From a virus: 34,261 nt of DNA. Positions 1 to 7,573 of the stretch are shown one piece after another. The stretch covers positions 794-35,054 of IMG/VR virus record IMGVR_UViG_3300030098_005711; one strand, given 5' to 3'. Every line of letters begins with the position of its first letter. Positions within the stretch are counted from its first letter, which is position 1. The notes under the pieces were generated by a model. The model saw only the letters and a program-made list of their open reading frames with translations, made no database searches and had not been told where the DNA came from. The translations under genes were made by a program, and so were the position numbers.

Positions 1-17
1 GATTAGTAAGGGCATTT

Positions 18-3000
18 ATGCCTCAAACTCATTTCGATAAACGTTATGCTGATCGAAATGGTGATAATTTTTATGATCCCGATGTTGAGGATGGTGCTAA
101 TAATAGAGTTTATACATCAAGTCTTTCTTCACCAGCAGTTCTTATAACTACAGGTGCGCCTGTAAGTATAGGTGGTCGTGCAGAAGCACAACGATGGATT
201 AATAGGCAAACAGAGGCAAAACCACCCCTTAAAGCAGAATACTTTTTACCTTTTAATATTGTCGAAGAGATTGAATACCTAAAAGTTGATAACTCAATAG
301 ATGCAAACCCATATTTTGATCAGGAAGTTAGTATTCAGATTGCAGATGAAGTTTCAGGAAATACTTTTTTAGAATATTTTGATCCTAATTCAAAATTCCA
401 GAAAAAACGTAATACTAGAAGAGGGGGTAAAGGAAGCGTTGCCCATTATGATGCAGGGCCTTTGTTAGATAAAACAAAACCAAATCAAAATAAAGACATA
501 AAAAATATTATTAATCTAGGTTTAAAGAAATTAAAGCTTGTAAAGCCTGTATCTATTCTTGGTTTAAAACAACTACAAGATTTAAAACATCTAAAACCAA
601 AAAGATTTGATGAGATGTTTCCAGGTCAGTTAGGCAAACATATTACCGATCAGATGTTTAACTTAGCACGTAATAAACAACGACGCGGTACTTATATGGG
701 GTACAAAGATGCCCATGTAATTATTGTGGATAATGTTGTTACAAATAATCCGTTAGGGATTGCACTTGCGGTTGGACATGAGTTAGGCCACGCTGTCTTA
801 AATGAAGCAAAAGATACTTTAATTGAGGGTAATAAAGCTTTATACAACAGGCTAAAAAAGTCTCATAAAAAGGCTATAGAACAACCTAATGCACCTACAG
901 CTTGGTTAGGCGAAAACGGGTTTGATGAATGGTTTTCTGATCAAACTGCTACATGGATGAAGCAACTAGCAATAGCAGATGTAAAGACGCGAAAAACACC
1001 TAAAAACGGCACTGAAAGTTTTTTTAAGAATCTTGCAACACGTTTAAAAAATTACTTTAAAGGTTTGGAAACAGCGTTAAAACGCAGATTTACTGGTTTT
1101 CCTTCAGACGGATATCAAACTTTTATAGAAGAAGTGGTTGAGAATGGTGGCTTAGAAGCAGAACTTTTAGATGATCCCGGTATGTTAATGTCTATGGCAA
1201 GGGATAAGGAAGGCCCACCAGCAGCAGTTAGTGCAATTTCAAATTTACGTAGAGTTCGGGATCTTGAAACTCCTTTTGAAGTAAAAGCCATGGTTGCAGA
1301 AATACGACAAGGAGCAGGGATTGCAACAGATCGTGCCCTTGCTTTTAAAAGGGCTGTAGGTAAATTTCTTAACACGCCTCAAGTAAGAGCAATAGCCAGA
1401 CTAGTACGTACTGAGGATGGTGTACTTAGGGGTATTAGTTCAAAAATTGCTAATATGTTTTATGTTCCTGCTCAATCAGATTCGCCAGATTTAGGTTTTG
1501 TTAAAGCTAAAAATCTACAGAAAAACAGATTTATCACTAAGTTAGGTAATATCTTAGGTACAAATCCTGGCGAATGGGATAACCCTATTAATGCTACTGC
1601 TCTTAAGATTGCTGCTTCTGGTGTTAAGACTAAAGATATCACATTAGCAACGTTTCAAAATAATCCGGATATAGATCCTGAATCAGTAAATAGAGCTAAA
1701 AAAATTCGAGAGTTTCTTGAAGAAGTACATGATGATTATATTTCTAATACCCCAGGAAATACGATAAAGAAACGCCCAGATTATTTTCCGGTTGTATTAG
1801 ATATAGTAGGGCTTGCTAACGATCCTGATATGCAGCAAAACTTCATTAAAGATTTAGTAGCTGCTGATCCAACGTTAACAGAAGCTGATGTAACTAAAGC
1901 TATTGATTATTTTGTGAAAAGACAACGTTTTGTTTTAGAAAGTAAACAAGAACAAGATGTTGAAACAATAATAGGGCAAGTAGAAAAAGACTTAGAACAA
2001 GAAACAAAGCCAAAAATTAAAACAGATGTAACTAATCCTTTAGCTGATATGGAAAAGGCTAGGAAACTTACAGCTAAAGTTAACCCTGATGTATTGCAAA
2101 ATTATACTGTTTCTCCTCAAGAAGCGTTAATTAAATATATACGTCAAACTACTACACGTAATGAATTTTTACGTGCTACTAGAGATCCAAAAACCGGAAA
2201 AGATTTACTTACTCCTGAGTTAGATAAATTAAATTCGGAAGATCGGGCTATGGCGTTAGCTATTATAAAGCGTCATTTAGGGTATAGAGATAGGGATTTT
2301 TCTTCTTTAGAACGTAAGTGGTTAACTGCAAGTAGTTACTTACAGGTATTTAATTGGATTACTTTACTGCCTTTGGTAACTATTGCGTCTATGACAGAAT
2401 TAGGTGGAGCAGCAATAAACTTTAAAGATCCTAGTTTTAATACTTTTAAAACATTTATAAATGAGCTTAAAAGGACAGGTCTTAATTATGCCGAAGCTAG
2501 AGAATTAGCTGAAGATTTAGGTGTAAGTGTACGTAATACAATGGAAAACGTTATAGTAACTGATGCAGACCATGAGTTCCTTGATCCAAAAGTACGACAG
2601 ATAAGTGATAAATTCTTTTGGGGAGTAGGATTAGAACGGTTTACAGATTTTACACGTGCTTTTGCAGCTAATATGGGTGTTCAATTTTTGCGTACTCATG
2701 CTGCCAATAAAACTAATAATCCTAGAGCCGCAAGGTATTTAAAAGACTTAGGAGTATCTGCATCTGATATAAATACCGCTTGGAATAGTAAAACCCAACA
2801 ATTTGATTTTAATTCAGAAGAAGGAAGACGGGTTCAAGCAGCTTTAACCCGTTTTGTTGAAAGTTCAATGCTTCGACCAAATACAGCGGAACGACCTTTC
2901 TGGGCAAATGACCCAAGGTTTGCGCTTATCTGGCAACTTAAAGGATTTTTGTACTCTTTTGGAAAAGTTATACTTGGTGGAATCACAAGAGAATCAGCAA

Positions 3001-3407
3001 CAAGGTTTAAAGAAAGTGGTGGTGATTGGAAACAAGCATACGGTGGTATGGGGCTTACAATAGCCTTAGCAGGTATAGCTTATTTACCATTAGCTATGCT
3101 CTCTCTTGAATTACGAGAACTGACAAAAGCCGGTCTTGCTGGTCTTCTGCCTGGTTTAGAAATGAGCGATAAATATTTTAGATCAGATAAAATGGATTGG
3201 GGTCCATATATGGTTGAGATATTTGATCGTGCAGGCTTTAACGGTCCATTATCTATTGCGAATAATATGCTTAATGCAGAACAATGGGGTAAATCCCCTG
3301 CTGCTCCTTTGCTTGGGCCTACATACGAAGCACTAGAAACAACTTTTTCTAAAGGTTGGAAAGTAATTCCTGACAGATTAATTCCTCTTTATTCGGTGGC
3401 TTATTAA
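18..3407 (+). CDS. Large virion/ejection protein with zinc-metalloprotease motif and LPD38-like C-terminus
   Basis: 1129 aa, probably carried in the virion and possibly injected with the DNA. A gluzincin-like signature is visible: HELGH at residues 254-258 and a downstream Glu in DEWFSDQ (about 304), which together could bind zinc. The last 350 residues contain motifs such as RPNTAERPFWANDP and LIWQLKGFLYSF and a hydrophobic stretch (IALAGIAYLPLAMLSL), resembling the LPD38 domain of large phage polyvalent proteins. The start is uncertain. The frame stays open to the window edge, so the gene could begin upstream. However, a GAT-TAG end of another frame (1-6) and a TAAGGG ribosome site sit just before the ATG at 18, which favours this start. 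The next gene follows after one base. Protease activity is inferred from the motif only. Confidence 0.85.
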   Translation: MPQTHFDKRYADRNGDNFYDPDVEDGANNRVYTSSLSSPAVLITTGAPVSIGGRAEAQRWINRQTEAKPPLKAEYFLPFNIVEEIEYLKVDNSIDANPYFDQEVSIQIADEVSGNTFLEYFDPNSKFQKKRNTRRGGKGSVAHYDAGPLLDKTKPNQNKDIKNIINLGLKKLKLVKPVSILGLKQLQDLKHLKPKRFDEMFPGQLGKHITDQMFNLARNKQRRGTYMGYKDAHVIIVDNVVTNNPLGIALAVGHELGHAVLNEAKDTLIEGNKALYNRLKKSHKKAIEQPNAPTAWLGENGFDEWFSDQTATWMKQLAIADVKTRKTPKNGTESFFKNLATRLKNYFKGLETALKRRFTGFPSDGYQTFIEEVVENGGLEAELLDDPGMLMSMARDKEGPPAAVSAISNLRRVRDLETPFEVKAMVAEIRQGAGIATDRALAFKRAVGKFLNTPQVRAIARLVRTEDGVLRGISSKIANMFYVPAQSDSPDLGFVKAKNLQKNRFITKLGNILGTNPGEWDNPINATALKIAASGVKTKDITLATFQNNPDIDPESVNRAKKIREFLEEVHDDYISNTPGNTIKKRPDYFPVVLDIVGLANDPDMQQNFIKDLVAADPTLTEADVTKAIDYFVKRQRFVLESKQEQDVETIIGQVEKDLEQETKPKIKTDVTNPLADMEKARKLTAKVNPDVLQNYTVSPQEALIKYIRQTTTRNEFLRATRDPKTGKDLLTPELDKLNSEDRAMALAIIKRHLGYRDRDFSSLERKWLTASSYLQVFNWITLLPLVTIASMTELGGAAINFKDPSFNTFKTFINELKRTGLNYAEARELAEDLGVSVRNTMENVIVTDADHEFLDPKVRQISDKFFWGVGLERFTDFTRAFAANMGVQFLRTHAANKTNNPRAARYLKDLGVSASDINTAWNSKTQQFDFNSEEGRRVQAALTRFVESSMLRPNTAERPFWANDPRFALIWQLKGFLYSFGKVILGGITRESATRFKESGGDWKQAYGGMGLTIALAGIAYLPLAMLSLELRELTKAGLAGLLPGLEMSDKYFRSDKMDWGPYMVEIFDRAGFNGPLSIANNMLNAEQWGKSPAAPLLGPTYEALETTFSKGWKVIPDRLIPLYSVAY

Positions 3408-3408
3408 T

Positions 3409-3786
3409 ATGAATATATTTAGCGCAATTGTAGGACCAGTAGCTAATCTTGCTGGCACATGGATGAACAATAAGCATGAACAGTCACAAGCTAAACATAA
3501 AGCTAAGATGGCTATTATAGAACATGATGCTGATTGGGAATCTAAAATGGCTGCGGCATCAGGGACTAGCTGGAAAGACGAATTTTGGACAATTGTATTA
3601 GCCGTTCCCATCTTTATGGTAGGTTATGCAGTAGCTTTCAATGATCCTGCTGTGTTAGATAGGGTTCATGCATCGTTTGACGCTTTGTCTAACCTCCCTG
3701 AGTGGTATTCATACCTCCTTTTTATTGCGGTCAGCGCGAGTTTTGGCATTAGAGGCGCAGACAAACTTATGAAGATGCGAAAATGA
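3409..3786 (+). CDS. Putative holin-like membrane protein
   Basis: 125 aa. A charged, helical N-terminal half (KHEQSQAKHKAKM) is followed by two hydrophobic segments, about residues 60-77 (WTIVLAVPIFMVGYAVAF) and 100-115 (YSYLLFIAVSASFGI), and a basic tail. The pattern resembles the three-TM holins associated with gene-transfer agents and holin-like proteins of marine phages. It starts one base after the large virion gene and its stop overlaps the next start (ATGA). With the neighbouring small membrane protein, nuclease and M15 endolysin it forms a likely lysis cluster. The role rests on topology and context; no catalytic motif exists to test it. Confidence 0.75.
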   Translation: MNIFSAIVGPVANLAGTWMNNKHEQSQAKHKAKMAIIEHDADWESKMAAASGTSWKDEFWTIVLAVPIFMVGYAVAFNDPAVLDRVHASFDALSNLPEWYSYLLFIAVSASFGIRGADKLMKMRK

Positions 3787-3983
3787 CTCCCGAAGAATTT
3801 GATAAATGGCGCGTAGTACCTAGGCTTTTAGTGATTCTTATGGGGATTGCTTGTTGGGATGTAATCCATTGGTTTACTACCTTGGAAGATCCGACATTTG
3901 AGCAAGCAGGATTAGTTTCTGTATGTACAGGAGCAATGACTGCAGTGTTCGGATTATTTTTAGGACAAGGTAAAAAGGAGTGA
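3783..3983 (+). CDS. Small membrane protein, possible second holin or antiholin
   Basis: 66 aa with two hydrophobic segments, about 14-32 (RLLVILMGIACWDVIHWF) and 42-60 (GLVSVCTGAMTAVFGLFL), and charged ends (KKE at the C-terminus). It overlaps the preceding membrane protein by four bases (ATGA) and the following nuclease start by four bases, so the three are probably translated together. Paired small membrane proteins next to an endolysin are typical of holin/antiholin sets. Nothing in the sequence shows which of the pair makes the hole. Confidence 0.7.
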   Translation: MTPEEFDKWRVVPRLLVILMGIACWDVIHWFTTLEDPTFEQAGLVSVCTGAMTAVFGLFLGQGKKE

Positions 3984-4360
3984 AACCGGCTCCTTATCAT
4001 TACCATGGTACTGTAGGTCGTATAATAGATGGAGATACACTGGTTATTGCTTATATTGACTTGGGGTTTTCAGTACGTTTAGCTAATGAAAAACTTAGAT
4101 TTCATGGTATAAACACACCGGAAAGCAGAACAAGGAATTTACGTGAAAAAGAGGTGGGACTTAAAGCAAAAGCTAGGGTAGAAGAGTTATTACCCCCAGA
4201 TGGGGATTTTACCTTTAAAAGCCTTGGTTATGGTAAATATGGACGTATTCTTGGTATACCTTTTACTGAGTGCGGTAAAGATGTATGCCAGATATTAGTA
4301 AAAGAAGGGTTAGCTAGAGTATATAAGGGCGGTAAGCGGGAACCGTGGTTTAGTGAATGA
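3980..4360 (+). CDS. Thermonuclease-like (SNase-fold) nuclease
   Basis: 126 aa. It shows the staphylococcal nuclease pattern: IIDGDT (15-20, Asp19 matching Asp21 of SNase), RFHGINTPE (40-48, Arg40 and Glu48 matching Arg35 and Glu43) and KYGR (Arg89 matching Arg87). The residue matching Ca-ligand Asp40 is Asn45. SNases cut DNA and RNA in a Ca-dependent way; in a phage this could aid host DNA breakdown or exclusion of other DNA. The start is GTG overlapping the previous stop; an AAGG at 3967-3970 lies nine bases upstream, whereas the stronger AAGGAG overlaps the GTG and is too close to serve it. No secretion signal was seen. Its stop overlaps the endolysin start (ATGA). Confidence 0.88.
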   Translation: MKPAPYHYHGTVGRIIDGDTLVIAYIDLGFSVRLANEKLRFHGINTPESRTRNLREKEVGLKAKARVEELLPPDGDFTFKSLGYGKYGRILGIPFTECGKDVCQILVKEGLARVYKGGKREPWFSE

Positions 4361-4707
4361 AGTTTAAATATTTTCAGTTATCTGATTTTGATTGTCAGGA
4401 AACAGGTGAGAATGAGATGGATTCAAGTTTTATAGTAGATTTAGACGGTTTACGAGAAGCTTGTGGATTTCCTTTTATTATTACGTCTGGCTTTAGATCC
4501 AAGAACCATAGTATAGAAGCTGCAAAACCAAAAGGCCCAGGGCAGCATAGTCAGGGGATTGCAGCTGATATTAAAGCTACAGATGGTTCAAAACGGATGA
4601 TTATTGTACAAAATGCAGTGCGATTAGGGTTTACCGGAATAGGTGTTGCCAAGTCTTTTATCCATGTTGATAAAAGGACTACAACTCCCGTTTTATGGTG
4701 TTATTAG
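4357..4707 (+). CDS. Peptidase M15-type endolysin (D,D/L,D-peptidase fold)
   Basis: 116 aa, the usual size of single-domain Peptidase_M15_3 endolysins that cut peptidoglycan cross-links. Visible motifs are TSGFRS (43-48), the zinc-binding H-x6-D element QHSQGIAADI (His64, Asp71) and FIHVD (His103 as third ligand). There is no signal peptide, so release would need the holin-like proteins encoded just upstream. It overlaps the nuclease stop by ATGA. A short gap follows (4708-4762) that holds a weak inverted repeat (AGTTT/AAACT) and a TATACT box, but no convincing promoter. Confidence 0.9.
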   Translation: MKFKYFQLSDFDCQETGENEMDSSFIVDLDGLREACGFPFIITSGFRSKNHSIEAAKPKGPGQHSQGIAADIKATDGSKRMIIVQNAVRLGFTGIGVAKSFIHVDKRTTTPVLWCY

Positions 4708-4762
4708 CTACTAGCATGAGTTTTATTAAACTAATATACTATGCGAGATATTGGGTGGAAAT

Positions 4763-5140
4763 ATGGCGTATTCTGAGACTATAAATTTAGTAGTAGGAGA
4801 TACCTTACCAGAGTTAACTATAACTTTGAAGGATTCTAATACTGCCGCATCTGGGCAGACTTTAGATGAAAACGACAGTACTACTTGGAATCCGATTAGT
4901 TTAACTGGTAAAACAGTAAAACTACGGTTACGAGAGTTAGGAAGTACTACCGTTAAAGCTACGCTTAGTTGTAGCGTTACGAATGCTTCCGGAGGTATTT
5001 GTACTACTGATTTTCCATCTGGAACATTAGACACAGCAGGAACATTTGAAGGTGAGATTGAGATCACTACTACATCTGGTGGAGCAAAACAGACAGTTAA
5101 TGATTTACTCAAATTTAAGGTAAGAGACGACTTTGATTAA
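4763..5140 (+). CDS. Baseplate/tail protein with BppU-N-like domain
   Basis: About 125 aa, starting at the ATG at 4763. A TTG at 4751 is in frame but less likely because GGTGG at 4754-4758 is placed as the ribosome site for the ATG. The sequence has the layout of the N-terminal immunoglobulin-like domain of phage upper baseplate proteins (BppU/DUF2479): GDTLPELTITLKDS near the start, then LTGKTVKLRLRE, then a strand ending in LLKFKVRDDF. That domain usually anchors receptor-binding proteins to the tail. It opens the tail-fibre gene run and overlaps the next gene, which begins at TTG 5133. Confidence 0.78.
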   Translation: MAYSETINLVVGDTLPELTITLKDSNTAASGQTLDENDSTTWNPISLTGKTVKLRLRELGSTTVKATLSCSVTNASGGICTTDFPSGTLDTAGTFEGEIEITTTSGGAKQTVNDLLKFKVRDDFD

Positions 5141-5840
5141 AGCAACTGTTACATATGTAAAACCCCGCGCAACGCTTGTATATGTAAAAGCGGCGGTTGC
5201 TGCGTCTAGCGTTGAGCAAAAATTTCTTGTTCAATTCCAAGATATAAATACAGTTGTTAGTTATATAAAAGCTGTTGCAGTTGATGTAGCACTTAACCCG
5301 TCTAGCCTTAACCAATGGTTTAGAGACGAAACTTTTAGTGTTACTGATGGAACACCTACGCTTACTTTTAATAAAAATGCCACTGATAGTTTTACTGTAA
5401 CCGAAGTTTTAATTTCTACTGCTTCATTTCCTCGAAGTGTTTCCGATGCTTTTTCTGTCTCAGAAAGTTTACAAGCGTTACTGACCTTTGAGCGAAGCGC
5501 ATCTGATAGTTTTAATAACACTGATAGCCTTAATTGGAGCTTTAACGGTAGCTATGCTGATTCGTTTACAGTAACTGATGCGATAACTTATTCATTAGCT
5601 GTTGACCCTGTGGATTCTTTCACTATTACCGATTCAACGCCCACTTTTGATATCGCTCTTACACAGGGTGCATTGGCAGATGCTTTCACAACATCTGAAT
5701 CATTTGCGAGAACAGGAGTATTTATAAGATCTGTTTCTGATTCTGTAACGGTGTCAGAAAACATAAGTACGCAGTTTATCCCAGGCATTTCTGCTCAATT
5801 TAATAGGCCGGTATTCAATACCGCACAGTTTAATCATTAA
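5133..5840 (+). CDS. Repeat-rich tail protein (SDSFTVTE-type repeats)
   Basis: 235 aa of low-complexity beta-type sequence. Eight octamers of the pattern (S/T/A/V)D-x-(F/V)-x-x-(T/S)-(D/E) recur about every 18-30 residues (examples TDSFTVTE, SDAFSVSE, ADSFTVTD, VDSFTITD, SDSVTVSE) between residues 68 and 220. The C-terminus is rich in Phe/Asn (AQFNRPVFNTAQFNH). Such repeats are typical of elongated virion adhesins and fibres. The start is TTG inside the end of the previous gene, supported by AAGAGA five bases upstream. No enzyme motif was seen; a structural or adhesive role is inferred from composition and position. Confidence 0.78.
   Translation: MIKATVTYVKPRATLVYVKAAVAASSVEQKFLVQFQDINTVVSYIKAVAVDVALNPSSLNQWFRDETFSVTDGTPTLTFNKNATDSFTVTEVLISTASFPRSVSDAFSVSESLQALLTFERSASDSFNNTDSLNWSFNGSYADSFTVTDAITYSLAVDPVDSFTITDSTPTFDIALTQGALADAFTTSESFARTGVFIRSVSDSVTVSENISTQFIPGISAQFNRPVFNTAQFNH
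5250..5800 (+). repeat. Degenerate protein-level tandem repeats within a tail gene
   Basis: The DNA encoding the eight SD-x-F-x-V-T-E-like octamers. Copies are divergent at the nucleotide level (for example GATAGTTTTACTGTAACCGAA versus GATTCTTTCACTATTACCGAT), so the repeat is ancient or held by selection on the protein rather than recently amplified. Confidence 0.6.
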
Positions 5841-5853
5841 TGAGGTGTAACTA

Positions 5854-6279
5854 ATGTTTATCGAATCTTTCAATCCAACAGGACATGTCATTGTGCGCTT
5901 AAATGACACAGTAGTATATGATGGTCCTAACTTAATCACGACTGCTGGAAAAGCACTTATTGCTTCACGCATGGTAGATGCTAACGATGCAGCCCCTACA
6001 CATTTAGCAGCCGGTAGTGACAATACAGCTGCAGCCGCTGGTAATACTGCGCTTGGGAACGAGTTAGGGCGAGTAGCTTTAACATCATTAACCCATAGCA
6101 CAAATACTTTTACCGCAGTAGCGACGTTAGGTGCCGGAACAGCAACTGGAGCCGTTGTTGAATTCGGTCTTCTAAATGCAAGTTCAAGTGGAACGCTACT
6201 TTGTAGGACTGTGGTCAGCACTATAAATAAAGGTGCTTCGGATTCGATTACGGTAACCTGGGTTTTGACGGCTTCTTAA
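5854..6279 (+). CDS. Phage tail-associated structural protein, hypothetical
   Basis: 141 aa, preceded by a clear ribosome site (GAGGTG at 5842-5847). It opens with FNPTGHVIVRLNDTVVYDGPN, followed by an Ala/Thr-rich middle (TAAAAGNTALGNELGR) and a beta-strand-rich end (SDSITVTWVLTAS). The FNPTGHV...VVYDGPNLIT opening is familiar from tail or baseplate proteins of marine phages, but I do not assign it to a named family. Its stop overlaps the next ATG (TAATG), which suggests coupled translation within the collar/fibre run. Confidence 0.75.
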   Translation: MFIESFNPTGHVIVRLNDTVVYDGPNLITTAGKALIASRMVDANDAAPTHLAAGSDNTAAAAGNTALGNELGRVALTSLTHSTNTFTAVATLGAGTATGAVVEFGLLNASSSGTLLCRTVVSTINKGASDSITVTWVLTAS

Positions 6280-6617
6280 TGGCTATTAAGTTTACTAATA
6301 ATGCGTCTACTACTTTATCTGCTGGGATAAACAATTCAGTTACATCAATTGGTGTAGCAGATGGTTCAGTTTTCCCTACGCTGGGTACTGGAGATATTAC
6401 TTATGTGACCTTTGATGATGATACAAACACAGAAGTAGTCAAGGTAACCGCACGTAGTGGTAACACTCTGACAGTCGTGAGGGCGCAGGACGGGACTTCA
6501 GCACGGTCTTTTTCTTCTGGAGATAAGGCAGAGTTACGGATCACAGCCGCATTAATGAATGAGGTGATCTCTGACAGTGAAGCTACTGCGACATCACTAA
6601 GCATTGCGCTCGGATAG
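6279..6617 (+). CDS. Phage collar/fibre-associated structural protein
   Basis: 112 aa, starting MAIKFTNNASTTLSAG. It contains the element TEVVKVTARSGNTLTVVR followed by AQDGTSARSF and GDKAELRITAALMNE. This arrangement is common at the head of marine phage fibre operons, where it appears as a stand-alone protein or as the N-terminal part of a fibre. It likely forms a small beta domain that joins a fibre to the tail. It overlaps the previous stop (TAATG). A structural role is inferred from this pattern and context. Confidence 0.78.
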   Translation: MAIKFTNNASTTLSAGINNSVTSIGVADGSVFPTLGTGDITYVTFDDDTNTEVVKVTARSGNTLTVVRAQDGTSARSFSSGDKAELRITAALMNEVISDSEATATSLSIALG

Positions 6618-6626
6618 GAGAATTAG

Positions 6627-6977
6627 ATGGCAAACACATTCAAAATTAAAACCAATGCAGCTATGCCAGCATCAACAGGAACTCCTTTAGCTTTATATAC
6701 GGTTCCAAGCTCTACCACCTCGGTTGTACTGGGATTGATATTAACCAACGTCCATAGCTCTGATGTGACAGTCAGTGTTGTGTTGAGCAGCGACACCTCC
6801 GACACAGAAACCAATGAAGATGTCTATTTGGCAAAAGCAGTTCCTTTGCCAGTAGGATCGAGTCTTGAGTTATTAGCCGGCGGCAAAGTAGTGATGCAAA
6901 CAACTGATATTTTAAAAGTCGATTGTAGTGTGAGCGCGAAAGTTGACTCGGCTCTCTCAATCATGGAGATGACCTAA
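6627..6977 (+). CDS. Small virion structural protein, hypothetical
   Basis: 116 aa, preceded by AGGAG at 6617-6621. It is a beta-rich protein (TPLALYTVPSSTTSVVLGLI, SSDVTVSVVLSSD, ILKVDCSVSAKVDSALSIME) without charged catalytic motifs. Similar short proteins lie between collar and fibre genes in many marine phages. It overlaps the next gene by one base (TAATG at 6975-6979). The function was not recognised beyond a probable tail component. Confidence 0.75.
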   Translation: MANTFKIKTNAAMPASTGTPLALYTVPSSTTSVVLGLILTNVHSSDVTVSVVLSSDTSDTETNEDVYLAKAVPLPVGSSLELLAGGKVVMQTTDILKVDCSVSAKVDSALSIMEMT

Positions 6978-7573
6978 TGAGTTACATTGGAAAAACACCA
7001 GTTGATGTTCAAACACTAACCCTAAATGGAGTGGCGGTTACCTCAACTGGAACAGAATTAAATATCCTAGACGGTGTGACAAGCACTACTGCTGAATTAA
7101 ATATCCTCGATGGTGTTACAGCTACTACGGCTGAATTAAATTACTTAGATATAACAACATTAGGGACAAGTGCAGCGTCTAAAGCTGTTACAGCCGATGC
7201 AAATGGTGATGTTATAATTAGTCAGGAATTGAGGGCAGTATCATATAATGAAACTTATGTAGCTCCAACAAGCTCCTCAAACGCTACAACTATTAACTGT
7301 GAAGCAGGTAATTACTTTAAGCATACGCTCACAGAAAATACTACCTTTACATTTTCTAATCCACCTTCAAGTGGCACAGGATATTCTTTTATTTTGCATT
7401 TGATACAGGATAGTAGTGCCAGAACAGTTACATGGCCTGGTGCAGTTGATTGGGCTGACGGAACTGCGCCAACAATATCTACAAGTTCTGGAGCAGATGA
7501 TTTCTTTGTATTTGCTACCTCAGACGGCGGGACGATCTGGTACGGATTCACTGCTGGGCAAGATTTAAAATAG
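6977..7573 (+). CDS. Tail fibre protein with TELNILDGVT repeats
   Basis: 198 aa. The N-terminal region (27-58) carries tandem copies of (G/T)TELNILDGVT-(S/A)-TTAELN, a hallmark of fibre and collar proteins of marine phages, where such repeats form a trimeric shaft. The C-terminal half (about 85-198) is a beta-rich head with NCEAGNYFKHTLTEN, SFILHLIQDSSARTVTWPG and GTIWYGFTAG, similar to the terminal domain of other marine phage fibres. It is directly joined to the large fibre gene downstream (TAG then ATG with no gap), so both probably act in one fibre. Confidence 0.85.
   Translation: MSYIGKTPVDVQTLTLNGVAVTSTGTELNILDGVTSTTAELNILDGVTATTAELNYLDITTLGTSAASKAVTADANGDVIISQELRAVSYNETYVAPTSSSNATTINCEAGNYFKHTLTENTTFTFSNPPSSGTGYSFILHLIQDSSARTVTWPGAVDWADGTAPTISTSSGADDFFVFATSDGGTIWYGFTAGQDLK
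7054..7148 (+). repeat. Tandem repeat coding for TELNILDGVT units
   Basis: Three partial copies of a roughly 36-base unit whose core is GAATTAAATATCCT. Copies begin near 7056, 7092 and 7134; the third is shortened and diverges to LNYLDITT. Both DNA and protein are repetitive, so this stretch could change length by recombination. Confidence 0.75.

Noticed and set aside
4708-4762. Possible promoter (TATACT at 4735-4740) before the baseplate gene
   Set aside because: No acceptable -35 element at the right distance, and the surrounding genes look co-transcribed.
4726-5112. Minus-strand 128-aa frame in the late block
   Set aside because: Fully antisense to a recognisable baseplate gene; its Val/Ser-rich sequence mirrors the opposite strand.
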